A stretch of DNA of 8,873 bases from Pseudomonas sp. UBA4194 (GCF_002379585.1 NZ_DFUE01000076.1:120331-129203), one strand, 5' to 3'. Positions 1-6,047 are shown, numbered from the stretch's first letter. Program-made: numbers and translations. Notes: generated from the letters alone by a model not told the origin.

Positions 1-173
1 CCGTAGGAGCGGCGTCCAGCCGCGAAGGCGCCACCCCATACACCCCGCCCCCCGCGCCCACACCGCTTCCCCGTAGGATCGGCGTCCAGCCGCGAAAGCG
101 CCACCCCATACACCCCGCCCCCCCCGCGCCCACACCGCTTTTCCTGTAGGAGCGGCGTCCAGCCGCGAAAGCG
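1..173 (+). repeat. Tandem direct array of REP-type palindromes (about 2.4 units)
   Basis: Three same-direction copies of a REP-type palindrome begin at 1, 71 and 144. Each carries GTAGGAKCGGCGTCCAGCC followed by GCGAA, with a GCGGC / GCCGC stem around a GTCCA loop. The first two copies are followed by a near-identical spacer that includes CCACCCCATACACCCCGCCC and ends in CACACCGCTT, so the real unit is about 70-73 bp. Units 1 and 2 differ by a G to T at 79 (which opens the outer stem pair), a G to A at 97, poly-C length (6 versus 8), and the last few bases. The third copy keeps only the palindrome. The array touches the window edge and may extend upstream. It lies upstream of nadE and does not look coding. 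Confidence 0.85.
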
Positions 174-294
174 TCAGCACAGGCAATACATCACCAAGAT
201 CACGCCCCGCCCCGCTCTAACCCGCCACTACCCTCCATTTCGATGTAAGCTTTCAACCCTTCGCGCCCGTACCGATTTTTCAAGGAGTCCGCCC

Positions 295-1122
295 ATGAGC
301 AACCGCCAAAGCGAGATCGCCGCCGCCCTGGCCGTGGTCCCCCCCTTCGCCGACACTGCTGCCATCGAGCAGGAAATCGAACGTCGCAAGGCGTTCATCA
401 AGCAATGCCTCACCCGCGCCGGGCTCAAGGTGCTGGTCCTGGGCATCAGTGGTGGTGTCGATTCGCTTACGGCCGGACGCCTGGCCCAGTTGGCGGTCGA
501 GGAGCTGCGCCAGAGCAGCGGCGATGACAGCTACACATTCATCGCTGTGCGCCTGCCCTACAATGTGCAACACGACGAGGACGACGCGGCCGCTTCCATG
601 CGCTTCATCCGTGCCGATGTCGAGGACACGGTGAACATCGCCGGTGCGGTTCTAGGGTTGTCCGAGCAGGTGACCCATTTGCATGGCCTGACCGATGCAC
701 GCCGCGATTTCGTGGTGGGAAACGCCAAGGCACGCATCCGCATGGTCGCGCAGTACACCATCGCCAATGCCAACAACGGGCTGGTGATCGGGACCGATCA
801 CGCGGCCGAGGCGGTAATGGGCTTCTTCACCAAGTTCGGTGACGGTGCCTGCGATCTTGCCCCGTTGAGCGGGTTGGTGAAGGGACAGGTACGTGCGCTC
901 GCGCGTCATCTGGGCGCGCCGGACAACCTGGTGCAGAAGGTACCGACCGCGGATCTCGAGGAACTGCGACCTGGCAAGCCTGATGAGGATGCCCACGGCG
1001 TGACCTATGCGCAGATCGATGCGTTTCTGCATGGCGAGGCGGTGAGTCAGGAAGCCTACGACATCATCGTCAAGACCTATGACCAGACGCAGCACAAGCG
1101 GGATTTGCCGTTCGTGCCTTGA
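295..1122 (+). CDS. nadE: NH3-dependent NAD+ synthetase
   Basis: This enzyme catalyses the last step of NAD+ synthesis: it adenylates deamido-NAD+ with ATP and amidates it with ammonia, in the cytoplasm. The 275-aa product matches the usual length of the short, glutaminase-free bacterial form (E. coli NadE is also 275 aa). The N-type ATP pyrophosphatase P-loop SGGVDS is at residues 52-57. The conserved block GTDHAAEAVMGFFTKFGDG is at 166-184, and the C-terminal QHKRDLP segment is typical of the family. The ATG at 295 is preceded by a strong AAGGAG at 282-287 with 7-nt spacing, which fixes the start. No glutaminase domain and no neighbouring pncB are visible in the window. I could not identify a clear promoter in the roughly 120 bp between the REP array and the start. 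Confidence 0.97.
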   Translation: MSNRQSEIAAALAVVPPFADTAAIEQEIERRKAFIKQCLTRAGLKVLVLGISGGVDSLTAGRLAQLAVEELRQSSGDDSYTFIAVRLPYNVQHDEDDAAASMRFIRADVEDTVNIAGAVLGLSEQVTHLHGLTDARRDFVVGNAKARIRMVAQYTIANANNGLVIGTDHAAEAVMGFFTKFGDGACDLAPLSGLVKGQVRALARHLGAPDNLVQKVPTADLEELRPGKPDEDAHGVTYAQIDAFLHGEAVSQEAYDIIVKTYDQTQHKRDLPFVP

Positions 1123-1142
1123 TGGGTAGGGCCGGAGCTCGG

Positions 1143-1200
1143 GGTGAATGGTCCCCTCACGCAGCGATCCGCGTTAGCCAGGGTGAGGCGACCATTCACC
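1143..1200. repeat. Long imperfect hairpin between nadE and abrB
   Basis: An 18-nt inverted repeat (1143-1160 against 1183-1200) has one mismatch (C1154/C1189) and a 22-nt loop. Each arm, read inward, starts GGTGAATGGTC, then one variable base, then CCTCAC. It begins 20 nt after the nadE stop and ends 58 nt before the abrB start. No T-tract follows on either strand, so it is not a classical intrinsic terminator. It could serve as an RNA stabiliser or processing site for nadE mRNA, as an operator, or be a small REP-like element unrelated to the other palindromes here. Confidence 0.7.
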
Positions 1201-1248
1201 GCCACGCCCCCGCCCGGCGCGAACCTCCTCCACAGATTTCAAAATCAC

Positions 1249-1252
1249 GGAG
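1249..1252 (+). promoter_or_regulatory. Shine-Dalgarno that decides the TTG start of abrB
   Basis: GGAG at 1249-1252 lies 6 nt before the TTG at 1259. There is no in-frame ATG or GTG nearby that would keep the hydrophobic N-terminus, so the ribosome site supports the rare TTG start. Confidence 0.7.
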
Positions 1253-1258
1253 TACCCT

Positions 1259-2326
1259 TTGACCGTACCGCCCACCCTGCGTCACTGGCCGCCACTGCTG
1301 CAATGGCTCGCCCTGTTCTGCGCCGCCGCACTAGCCGGTTCGATCCTCAAATACTTTGAAATCCCCGCCGGCCAGTTCGTCGGTCCCATGCTGGTCGCCA
1401 TCGGCTTCGGCGTCGCCGGAGCGAGCATTCGTATCCATCGGCATGCCTTTCGCCTGGGTCAGGGCTGCGTCGGTCTGCTGGTCGCCCATTCCATGACCAT
1501 GGCCGTGATCATGGCGGTGGTGCAGTCCTGGCCCGTCATGCTGTTCGCTACGCTGCTGACGGTGATTCTCAGCGCTGCGGTCGGCCTGGGCCTGGTGCGC
1601 TACGCCGGCATCCCCGGGAGTACCGCGGCCTGGGGCACAGCGCCAGGGGCGGCGTCGGCCATGGTAGCGATGGCTGAAGACTACGGCGCGGACTCGCGAG
1701 TGGTGGCGACCATGCAGTACGTACGGGTGGTTTGCGTGGTGATGATCGGCGCCCTGGTCAGCCGCTGGTTGGGCGTGGAGAGCAGCGGCAGCGACAGCCA
1801 CAGTGCCCAGTGGCTGTGGCAGAGCGAACAGCTGATCAGCCTTGGGCTGAGCCTGGTGACCATCGTGGTGGGCGTGGCGCTGGGTTCGCGGGTGCCCGCT
1901 GGGGCGCTATTGGTCCCGTTGCTGCTGGGGGGAGGCTTGCAGCTGTCGGGCATGTTGCAGATTACCTTGCCGGGCTGGTTGCTGGCGGTGGCTTACGGCA
2001 CCATCGGCTGCTACATCGGCTTGCGCTTCGACCGACCCACCATCGCCTATGTGTGGAAACGCCTGCCGGCCATGATCGTTGCTTCGATGTTTTTGATCGC
2101 CATGTGCGCGCTGTCGGCGTGGTTGATCGCGCACCTGCTGAACAAGGATTTCCTGTCGGTGTACCTGGCCACCAGTCCCGGCGGGCTGGACTCGATGGCG
2201 ATCATCGCTATCGATACCCATTCGGATGTCGGACTGGTGCTGGCAATGCAGACCTTGCGCTTGTTTGGCGTGATTTTCACGGGAGCGTTTTTCGCGCGTT
2301 TGATCATCAGGTTGAGCAAGGCCTGA
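1259..2326 (+). CDS. AbrB-family integral membrane protein (Gram-negative AbrB duplication type)
   Basis: The 355-aa protein is very hydrophobic, with roughly ten membrane segments. It shows an internal duplication typical of the AbrB / 'putative ammonia monooxygenase' Pfam family (unrelated to the Bacillus AbrB regulator). IPAGQFVGPMLVAIGFGVAG at residues 35-54 is mirrored by the segment at 212-231 (VPAGALLVP...). WGTAPGAASAMVAMAEDYG, starting at residue 125, is mirrored by LATSPGGLDSMAIIAID, starting at 303, each followed by a similar VLAMQTLRLFGV-like helix. The role is poorly known; the E. coli member was named for an effect on aidB expression. It is probably a transporter, but no substrate can be assigned from sequence. 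The start is TTG with a good Shine-Dalgarno. It is convergent with pdxJ and may be co-transcribed with nadE or have its own promoter in the 136-bp gap. Confidence 0.88.
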   Translation: MTVPPTLRHWPPLLQWLALFCAAALAGSILKYFEIPAGQFVGPMLVAIGFGVAGASIRIHRHAFRLGQGCVGLLVAHSMTMAVIMAVVQSWPVMLFATLLTVILSAAVGLGLVRYAGIPGSTAAWGTAPGAASAMVAMAEDYGADSRVVATMQYVRVVCVVMIGALVSRWLGVESSGSDSHSAQWLWQSEQLISLGLSLVTIVVGVALGSRVPAGALLVPLLLGGGLQLSGMLQITLPGWLLAVAYGTIGCYIGLRFDRPTIAYVWKRLPAMIVASMFLIAMCALSAWLIAHLLNKDFLSVYLATSPGGLDSMAIIAIDTHSDVGLVLAMQTLRLFGVIFTGAFFARLIIRLSKA

Positions 2327-2338
2327 GATCGAGGTGCG

Positions 2339-2437
2339 GCCATCGCGGGCAGAGCCCGCTCCCACAGGGTTTCCTGCATAACCTGAGATAGCGGGCCCTG
2401 CAAGTCCCCTGTGGGAGCGGGCTCTGCCCGCGATGGC
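2339..2437. repeat. Perfect 31-bp inverted REP pair between convergent genes
   Basis: Arms 2339-2369 and 2407-2437 are exact reverse complements over 31 nt, separated by a 37-nt loop. Each arm is itself a REP unit with core GCGGGC-AGA-GCCCGC followed by TCCCACAGGG, the form known from P. putida-group chromosomes. The pair fills nearly all of the space between the abrB stop (2326) and the pdxJ stop (2450). It could therefore form a long transcript hairpin for both convergent genes and act as a 3'-end stabiliser or bidirectional transcription barrier. No T-tract is present, so a classical intrinsic terminator is not shown. Confidence 0.9.
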
Positions 2438-2449
2438 AGCGCCTTGGTC

Positions 2450-3193
2450 TCAAGCCTTGCTCGCAGCCAGAATCAATGCCTTCATTTCCACAACAGCCGC
2501 CTTGAACCCCACGAACAGGGCATGGGCGACCAATGCATGGCCAATGTTCAGCTCATTCACCCCTTTGATGGCCGCCACGGGCTCGACGTTATGGTAGTGC
2601 AGACCGTGCCCGGCGTTGACGATCAGGCCCTGGCCCAAGCCAAAGGCGACACCGTCGACGATGCGCCGCAGCTCCTCGGCCACCTCGGTCGGGGTCTGGG
2701 CATCGGCGTAGCGACCGGTATGCAACTCGATCGCCGGCGCGCCCACGCGCTGTGAAGCCTCGATCTGACGTTCGTCGGCATCGATGAACAGCGAAACCTC
2801 ACAGCCGATCTTGCTCAGGCGCTCTACCGCCGCCCTGATCTTGGCTTCCTGCCCCGCCACATCCAGCCCGCCTTCAGTGGTCAGCTCTTCGCGGGTTTCC
2901 GGCACCAGGCACACATGCGCCGGCCGAATCTGCTCGGCAAAGCCCAGCATCGCTTCGGTCACGCCCATCTCGAAATTCATGCGCGTTTGCAGTACGTCCT
3001 TGAGCAGCAGCACATCACGCGGCTGTATATGCCGGCGGTCTTCGCGCAGGTGCACGGTGATCCCGTCAGCACCCGCTTCCTCGGCGTCCAGCGCAGCCTT
3101 GACCGGGTCTGGGTAGCGCGTGCCCCGGGCCTGGCGCAAGGTAGCCACGTGATCGATGTTGACGCCGAGAAGAATGCGATTACTGGTGCTCAC
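2450..3193 (-). CDS. pdxJ: Pyridoxine 5'-phosphate synthase
   Basis: PdxJ condenses 1-deoxy-D-xylulose 5-phosphate with 3-amino-2-oxopropyl phosphate to pyridoxine 5'-phosphate, the ring-closing step of DXP-dependent vitamin B6 synthesis in the cytoplasm. The 247-aa product is a single TIM barrel. Family motifs are VNIDHVATLRQARGT near the N-terminus (residues 11-25), ITVHLREDRRHI (45-56), NFEMG (73-77), ELHTGRYA (156-163) and NAGHGLHYHNV (193-203). From known PdxJ enzymes I infer His48, Glu75 and His196 as catalytic. The start is GTG at 3193, preceded by GGAG with 7-nt spacing (GGAGAGTTCCC then GTG). It lies 42 bp downstream of recO, the same order as E. coli recO-pdxJ, but the acpS that follows in E. 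coli is absent here. Confidence 0.97.
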   Translation of the reverse strand: MSTSNRILLGVNIDHVATLRQARGTRYPDPVKAALDAEEAGADGITVHLREDRRHIQPRDVLLLKDVLQTRMNFEMGVTEAMLGFAEQIRPAHVCLVPETREELTTEGGLDVAGQEAKIRAAVERLSKIGCEVSLFIDADERQIEASQRVGAPAIELHTGRYADAQTPTEVAEELRRIVDGVAFGLGQGLIVNAGHGLHYHNVEPVAAIKGVNELNIGHALVAHALFVGFKAAVVEMKALILAASKA

Positions 3194-3235
3194 GGGAACT
3201 CTCCGAAAAATTCAGGCCCACAGCATACGTGTTGC

Positions 3236-3922
3236 CTAGGGCTTGCGAAACAGCTCGCGGCTGACCAGGGGCCGGCTGCCCAGGTGAACGGCCAACGCCT
3301 GGCGCATCAGGCGCTTGGCCGCGCCGAGCACGCCGGGCGTTTCCCAGCTGGCCTGGGCCATGCCCAACAGCTCGACGCCCTGGAACAGCCCCGGCTGCAA
3401 CAGCTCGACCCGCTCCAGCCCAGCGTCCACCTGCAGGCGGTACAAGCCTTCGGCGGCCACCGGATCACCGTTGACATCCATGTCCAGCGCGAAGCCGTAG
3501 CCCAGGTCATCGAGCAGGCGCCACTCGAAGGAGCGCAGCAATGGCTCCAGGGGCCGGCCAGCACCCAGCGCCTGCAAAGTGGCCGCGTAATGATCGAACA
3601 CGCCGGGGTGAGGGTCTTCGCTGGGCAGCAGGCGAATGATCAGCTCGTTCAGGTACAAGCCACTGAACAGCGCATCGCCGACCATCCACACCGCCACGCC
3701 GGCACTGTCCATGCGGCCGACGTTCTTGAGTTCACTTTTGCCGCGAAACTCGACTTCCAAAGGCACGAAGGGCCGCGCCAGCGTGCCGGCCTTGCCACGG
3801 GCGTTGCGCAGCACGGCACGCAAACGGCCTTGCGGGGTCAGGAAGTCGACCAGGGCACTGGTTTCGCGGTAGGCGCGAGAGTGCAGGACATAGGCGGGTT
3901 GGGGCGTAGGCGTATTGGACAT
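3236..3922 (-). CDS. recO: DNA repair and recombination mediator RecO
   Basis: RecO works with RecR (and RecF) to displace SSB and load RecA on single-stranded gaps; it also anneals strands. From the ATG at 3922 the product is 228 aa, close to the 230-240 aa usual for the family. The N-terminal OB-fold region includes YVLHSRAYRETSALVDFLTP (residues 11-30) and GKAGTLARPFVPLEVEFRG. The helical C-terminal domain includes FSGLYLNELIIRLLP (86-100) and FEWRLLDDLGYGF (132-144). No zinc-binding cysteine cluster is present, as in enterobacterial RecO. The reading frame stays open upstream to a TTG at 3973 and an ATG at 3961, but those extra residues are translated from the REP element next to era, so I prefer 3922. 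Its Shine-Dalgarno is weak (AGG about 12 nt upstream). Confidence 0.95.
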   Translation of the reverse strand: MSNTPTPQPAYVLHSRAYRETSALVDFLTPQGRLRAVLRNARGKAGTLARPFVPLEVEFRGKSELKNVGRMDSAGVAVWMVGDALFSGLYLNELIIRLLPSEDPHPGVFDHYAATLQALGAGRPLEPLLRSFEWRLLDDLGYGFALDMDVNGDPVAAEGLYRLQVDAGLERVELLQPGLFQGVELLGMAQASWETPGVLGAAKRLMRQALAVHLGSRPLVSRELFRKP

Positions 3923-3936
3923 GGCTTGCGTAACCT

Positions 3937-4022
3937 GTAGCAGCGGCGTGAGCCGCGTCATGAACCACGCCAAAGACCAGACAGACGGGCGCGCCCTTTG
4001 ACGCGGCCTACGCCGCTGCTAC
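3937..4022. repeat. Inverted REP pair in the era-recO gap
   Basis: Arms 3937-3960 and 3999-4022 are reverse complements at 22 of 24 positions (GTAGCAGCGGCGTGAGCC against GTAGCAGCGGCGTAGGCC, both then GCGTCA), around a 38-nt spacer. Each arm can fold alone through GCGGC / GCCGC. The sequence is a variant of the family at 1-173 (GTAGCAG in place of GTAGGAG, GCGTCA tail in place of GCGAA). It starts 15 nt upstream of the recO ATG and ends 14 nt after the era stop. Confidence 0.88.
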
Positions 4023-4036
4023 GGATCGGGGTGGGG

Positions 4037-4939
4037 TTATTGGTCGTTGTAACCCAACGACCGCAACGCACGCTCGTCGTCAGACCAGCCGCCCTTCACT
4101 TTCACCCACAGGTTAAGCATGACCTTGGAGTCGAACAGCACCTCCATGTCCTTGCGCGCTTCCATGCCGATGCGCTTGATGCGCTCACCCTTGTCGCCAA
4201 TGATGATCTTCTTTTGACCGTCACGCTCCACCAGGATCAAGGCATGGATGTGCAGGGTCTTGCCTTGCTGCTTGAATTCCTCGATCTCGACGGTGATCTG
4301 GTACGGCAGCTCCGCGCCCAGCTGGCGCATGATTTTCTCGCGTACCAGTTCGGCGGCCAGAAAGCGGCTGCTGCGGTCGGTGATCTGGTCTTCGGGGAAG
4401 AAGTGCTCGTTCTCGGGCAGATGCCCGGCGATCACCCCTTCCAGCGCTTCCAGATTGTGCCCTTGCTGGGCGGAGATGGGCACGATCTCGGCTTTGGGCA
4501 ACTGCTCTTGCAGCCACGCCAGGTGCGGCATCAATTCGGCCTTGTCTTCGATACGGTCGGTCTTGTTGATCGCCAGGATAACCGGGCCTTCAACGTACTG
4601 AATGCGCTCGAGCACCAATTGGTCTTCGTCGGTCCACTTCGTGCGGTCGACCACGAAGATCACCACGTCGACGTCTTTCAATGCCGCCGAGGCCGTCTTG
4701 TTCATGTAGCGATTCAAGGCCTTTTCATTGGCCTTGTGCATCCCGGGGGTGTCGACGTAGATCGCCTGGATGTTGCCCTCGGTCTTGATGCCCAGCATGT
4801 TGTGCCGGGTGGTTTGCGGCTTGCGCGAAGTAATCGCCAGCTTCTGCCCCAGGATATGGTTGAGCAACGTCGACTTGCCGACATTCGGGCGGCCGACGAT
4901 GGCTACATAGCCACAGCGGGTATTGGGTGCATCAGTCAT
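4037..4939 (-). CDS. era: GTPase Era, 16S rRNA-binding ribosome assembly factor
   Basis: Era is an essential GTPase that binds the 3' end of 16S rRNA during late 30S assembly and links it to growth control. The 300-aa product has an N-terminal G domain and a C-terminal type II KH domain. Motifs numbered from the chosen start: G1 GRPNVGKST (16-24), switch I TTRHN (43-47), G3 DTPG (63-66), G4 NKTD (125-128), G5 SAQ (156-158), and the KH GxxG loop GDKG at 248-251 followed by ERIKRIG. Two in-frame ATGs exist, at 4945 and 4939. GGAG (complement of 4947-4950) is 7 nt from the second but 1 nt from the first, so 4939 is chosen. The gene overlaps the end of rnc by 8 nt, which suggests translational coupling. 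Confidence 0.97.
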   Translation of the reverse strand: MTDAPNTRCGYVAIVGRPNVGKSTLLNHILGQKLAITSRKPQTTRHNMLGIKTEGNIQAIYVDTPGMHKANEKALNRYMNKTASAALKDVDVVIFVVDRTKWTDEDQLVLERIQYVEGPVILAINKTDRIEDKAELMPHLAWLQEQLPKAEIVPISAQQGHNLEALEGVIAGHLPENEHFFPEDQITDRSSRFLAAELVREKIMRQLGAELPYQITVEIEEFKQQGKTLHIHALILVERDGQKKIIIGDKGERIKRIGMEARKDMEVLFDSKVMLNLWVKVKGGWSDDERALRSLGYNDQ

Positions 4940-5621
4940 TGCCATTCTCCACGCCCAGGGCGATCAGGGCAGACGCGGCGGCCACCTGTTCGGCGATGCG
5001 ACGGCTGACGCCCTGGCCCCGGCTTTTTTCATTCAGAAGAACGACCTCACACTCGACGAAGAACTGTCGGCAGTGCGGGTCGCCCTGGATATCCACCACT
5101 TCGTAACGCGGCAGTTCAGCACCGCGGGACTGCAGAAATTCCTGCAGGCGGGTCTTTGGATCTTTGTTGGTATCGACCAGGGTCAAGCCTTCGAACTGGT
5201 TTTCGAGCCACGCCAGCACCCGGTCGCGGGCCACTTCCATGCCAGCGTCCAGATAGATGGCGCCAATCAATGCCTCCAGCGCGTCGGCCAGAATCGACTC
5301 ACGGCGAAAACCGCCGCTCTTGAGCTCGCCCGAGCCCAGGCGCAGGTAATCACCCAGTTCGAAACCGCGCGCCAGAATGGCCAGGGTCTCGCCTTTTACC
5401 AGGCGTGCGCGCAGTCGCGACAACTGGCCTTCGCGTGCCTGGGGAAAACGCTCGAACAGCGCCTCACCGGCAACGAAGTTGAGGATCGCGTCACCGAGAA
5501 ACTCCAGACGCTCGTTGTTGCGGCCAGCGAAGCTGCGGTGGGTCAGGGCCAGTACCATGAGGTCCTGATCCTTGAACGTGTAGCCGAGCTGACGCTCCAG
5601 ACGACTCAAAGACACGCTCAC
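4932..5621 (-). CDS. rnc: Ribonuclease III
   Basis: RNase III is the Mg2+-dependent double-strand-specific endonuclease that processes pre-rRNA and many mRNAs. The 229-aa product has the family signature ERLEFLGDA (37-45), with inferred catalytic residues Glu40, Asp44, Asp113 and Glu116 (the last two in ADALEALIGA). A double-stranded RNA-binding domain follows at about 152-222 (DPKTRLQEFLQSR, then GQGVSRRIAEQVAAASAL). The start is GTG at 5621, in a GTGA overlap with the TGA of the DUF4845 gene, and no convincing independent Shine-Dalgarno is seen, so re-initiation or coupling is likely. A second GTG two codons in (5615) is a possible alternative. In E. coli rnc-era-recO form one operon that RNase III itself regulates; the same gene order holds here. 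Confidence 0.97.
   Translation of the reverse strand: MSVSLSRLERQLGYTFKDQDLMVLALTHRSFAGRNNERLEFLGDAILNFVAGEALFERFPQAREGQLSRLRARLVKGETLAILARGFELGDYLRLGSGELKSGGFRRESILADALEALIGAIYLDAGMEVARDRVLAWLENQFEGLTLVDTNKDPKTRLQEFLQSRGAELPRYEVVDIQGDPHCRQFFVECEVVLLNEKSRGQGVSRRIAEQVAAASALIALGVENGND
4947..4950 (-). promoter_or_regulatory. Shine-Dalgarno of era inside rnc, decides the start
   Basis: GGAG on the minus strand sits within the last codons of rnc. Spacing to the ATG at 4939 is 7 nt and to the ATG at 4945 only 1 nt, so the downstream ATG is the better start. Confidence 0.65.
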
Positions 5622-5995
5622 GGTTTGACCACGCTGAAGTTGTGATCGAACTTCATCACCACATCCAGATTCTGGATCAGCGGCTCACGCTTTTCATATT
5701 GCAGGTGGGCACGGAACACATTGCCCTCCTCGGTAACACTCAACACCTTGTTCAAATCCAGATCCCGAATATTGTTGACCTGCATGCCTCGGCTGACATG
5801 ACTGTAAAATTCACCCACCGTGTTGATTTCGGTGGACTTGTCGGTAGCCACCGACTCGATGGATTTTTTCAGCGACCAGTAATCCATGTAATGGGGCACC
5901 AGTTTCATCGCAGTGGTGGCCACGAACGCGAGTACCGCAAGCCCGAGCAATACACCGAACAGCGACATTCCTTTCTGAGACTTCACTGCATTCAT
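5618..5995 (-). CDS. DUF4845 family small membrane-anchored protein
   Basis: This 125-aa protein of unknown function sits in the lepB-rnc interval, the usual place of the DUF4845 family in Pseudomonas and relatives. The N-terminus is MNAVKSQKGMSLFGVLLGL: a short basic stretch, then one hydrophobic segment (about residues 11-31), then a soluble domain rich in charged residues (MKLVPHYMDYW, GEFYSHVSRGM, DLNKVLSVTEEG). The KG-MSLF sequence resembles a type IV prepilin leader but lacks Glu at the +5 position. The start at 5995 has AAGG with 8-nt spacing (complement of 6004-6007); a longer reading to 6031 would translate through the hairpin at 6018-6041 and is unlikely. The TGA stop overlaps the rnc GTG by 4 nt. 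No catalytic motif is visible, and I assign no function. Confidence 0.85.
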   Translation of the reverse strand: MNAVKSQKGMSLFGVLLGLAVLAFVATTAMKLVPHYMDYWSLKKSIESVATDKSTEINTVGEFYSHVSRGMQVNNIRDLDLNKVLSVTEEGNVFRAHLQYEKREPLIQNLDVVMKFDHNFSVVKP

Positions 5996-6017
5996 CCTGG
6001 CCACCTTGGAAAGCAAT

Positions 6018-6041
6018 CGGCGCCGTCCCAAGACAGCGCCG
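6018..6041 (-). terminator. GC-rich hairpin between lepB and the DUF4845 gene
   Basis: On the minus strand, GGCGCTGTC and GACGGCGCC pair with one G-T wobble around a TTGG loop; an added outer pair makes a 10-bp stem. It starts 6 nt after the lepB stop and ends 22 nt before the downstream ATG. Only short T runs follow, so it is a poor intrinsic terminator. An attenuator, an mRNA-processing site or a stabiliser of lepA-lepB mRNA are all possible. Confidence 0.5.
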
Positions 6042-6047
6042 CTGGTG

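Noticed and set aside
1..173. CRISPR-like spaced repeats
   Set aside because: The repeats are palindromic REP elements with near-identical spacers, only three copies, and no cas gene; this is a tandem repeat, not a CRISPR array.
174..294. Promoter for nadE
   Set aside because: I looked for -35/-10 pairs in this stretch and found none convincing, so I report none.
1732..2391. 219-codon + strand frame inside abrB in another frame
   Set aside because: Gly/Arg-rich out-of-frame reading of abrB that runs on into the REP pair; not protein-like.
2915..3940. 341-codon + strand frame spanning pdxJ and recO
   Set aside because: It runs across two genuine minus-strand genes and the gap between them, and has no ribosome site or recognisable domain.
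3923..3973. Longer recO beginning at TTG 3973 or ATG 3961
   Set aside because: The extra residues are encoded by a REP arm, have no ribosome site, and precede a start that already gives a normal RecO length.
3998..5008. 336-codon + strand frame opposite era
   Set aside because: Antisense to era, low-complexity His/Leu/Val composition, no family resemblance.
4923..5645. 240-codon + strand frame opposite rnc
   Set aside because: Antisense shadow of rnc.
5996..6031. Longer DUF4845 protein starting at 6031
   Set aside because: The extension would be translated from the hairpin region, while ATG 5995 has a well-placed AAGG and gives the typical short basic leader.
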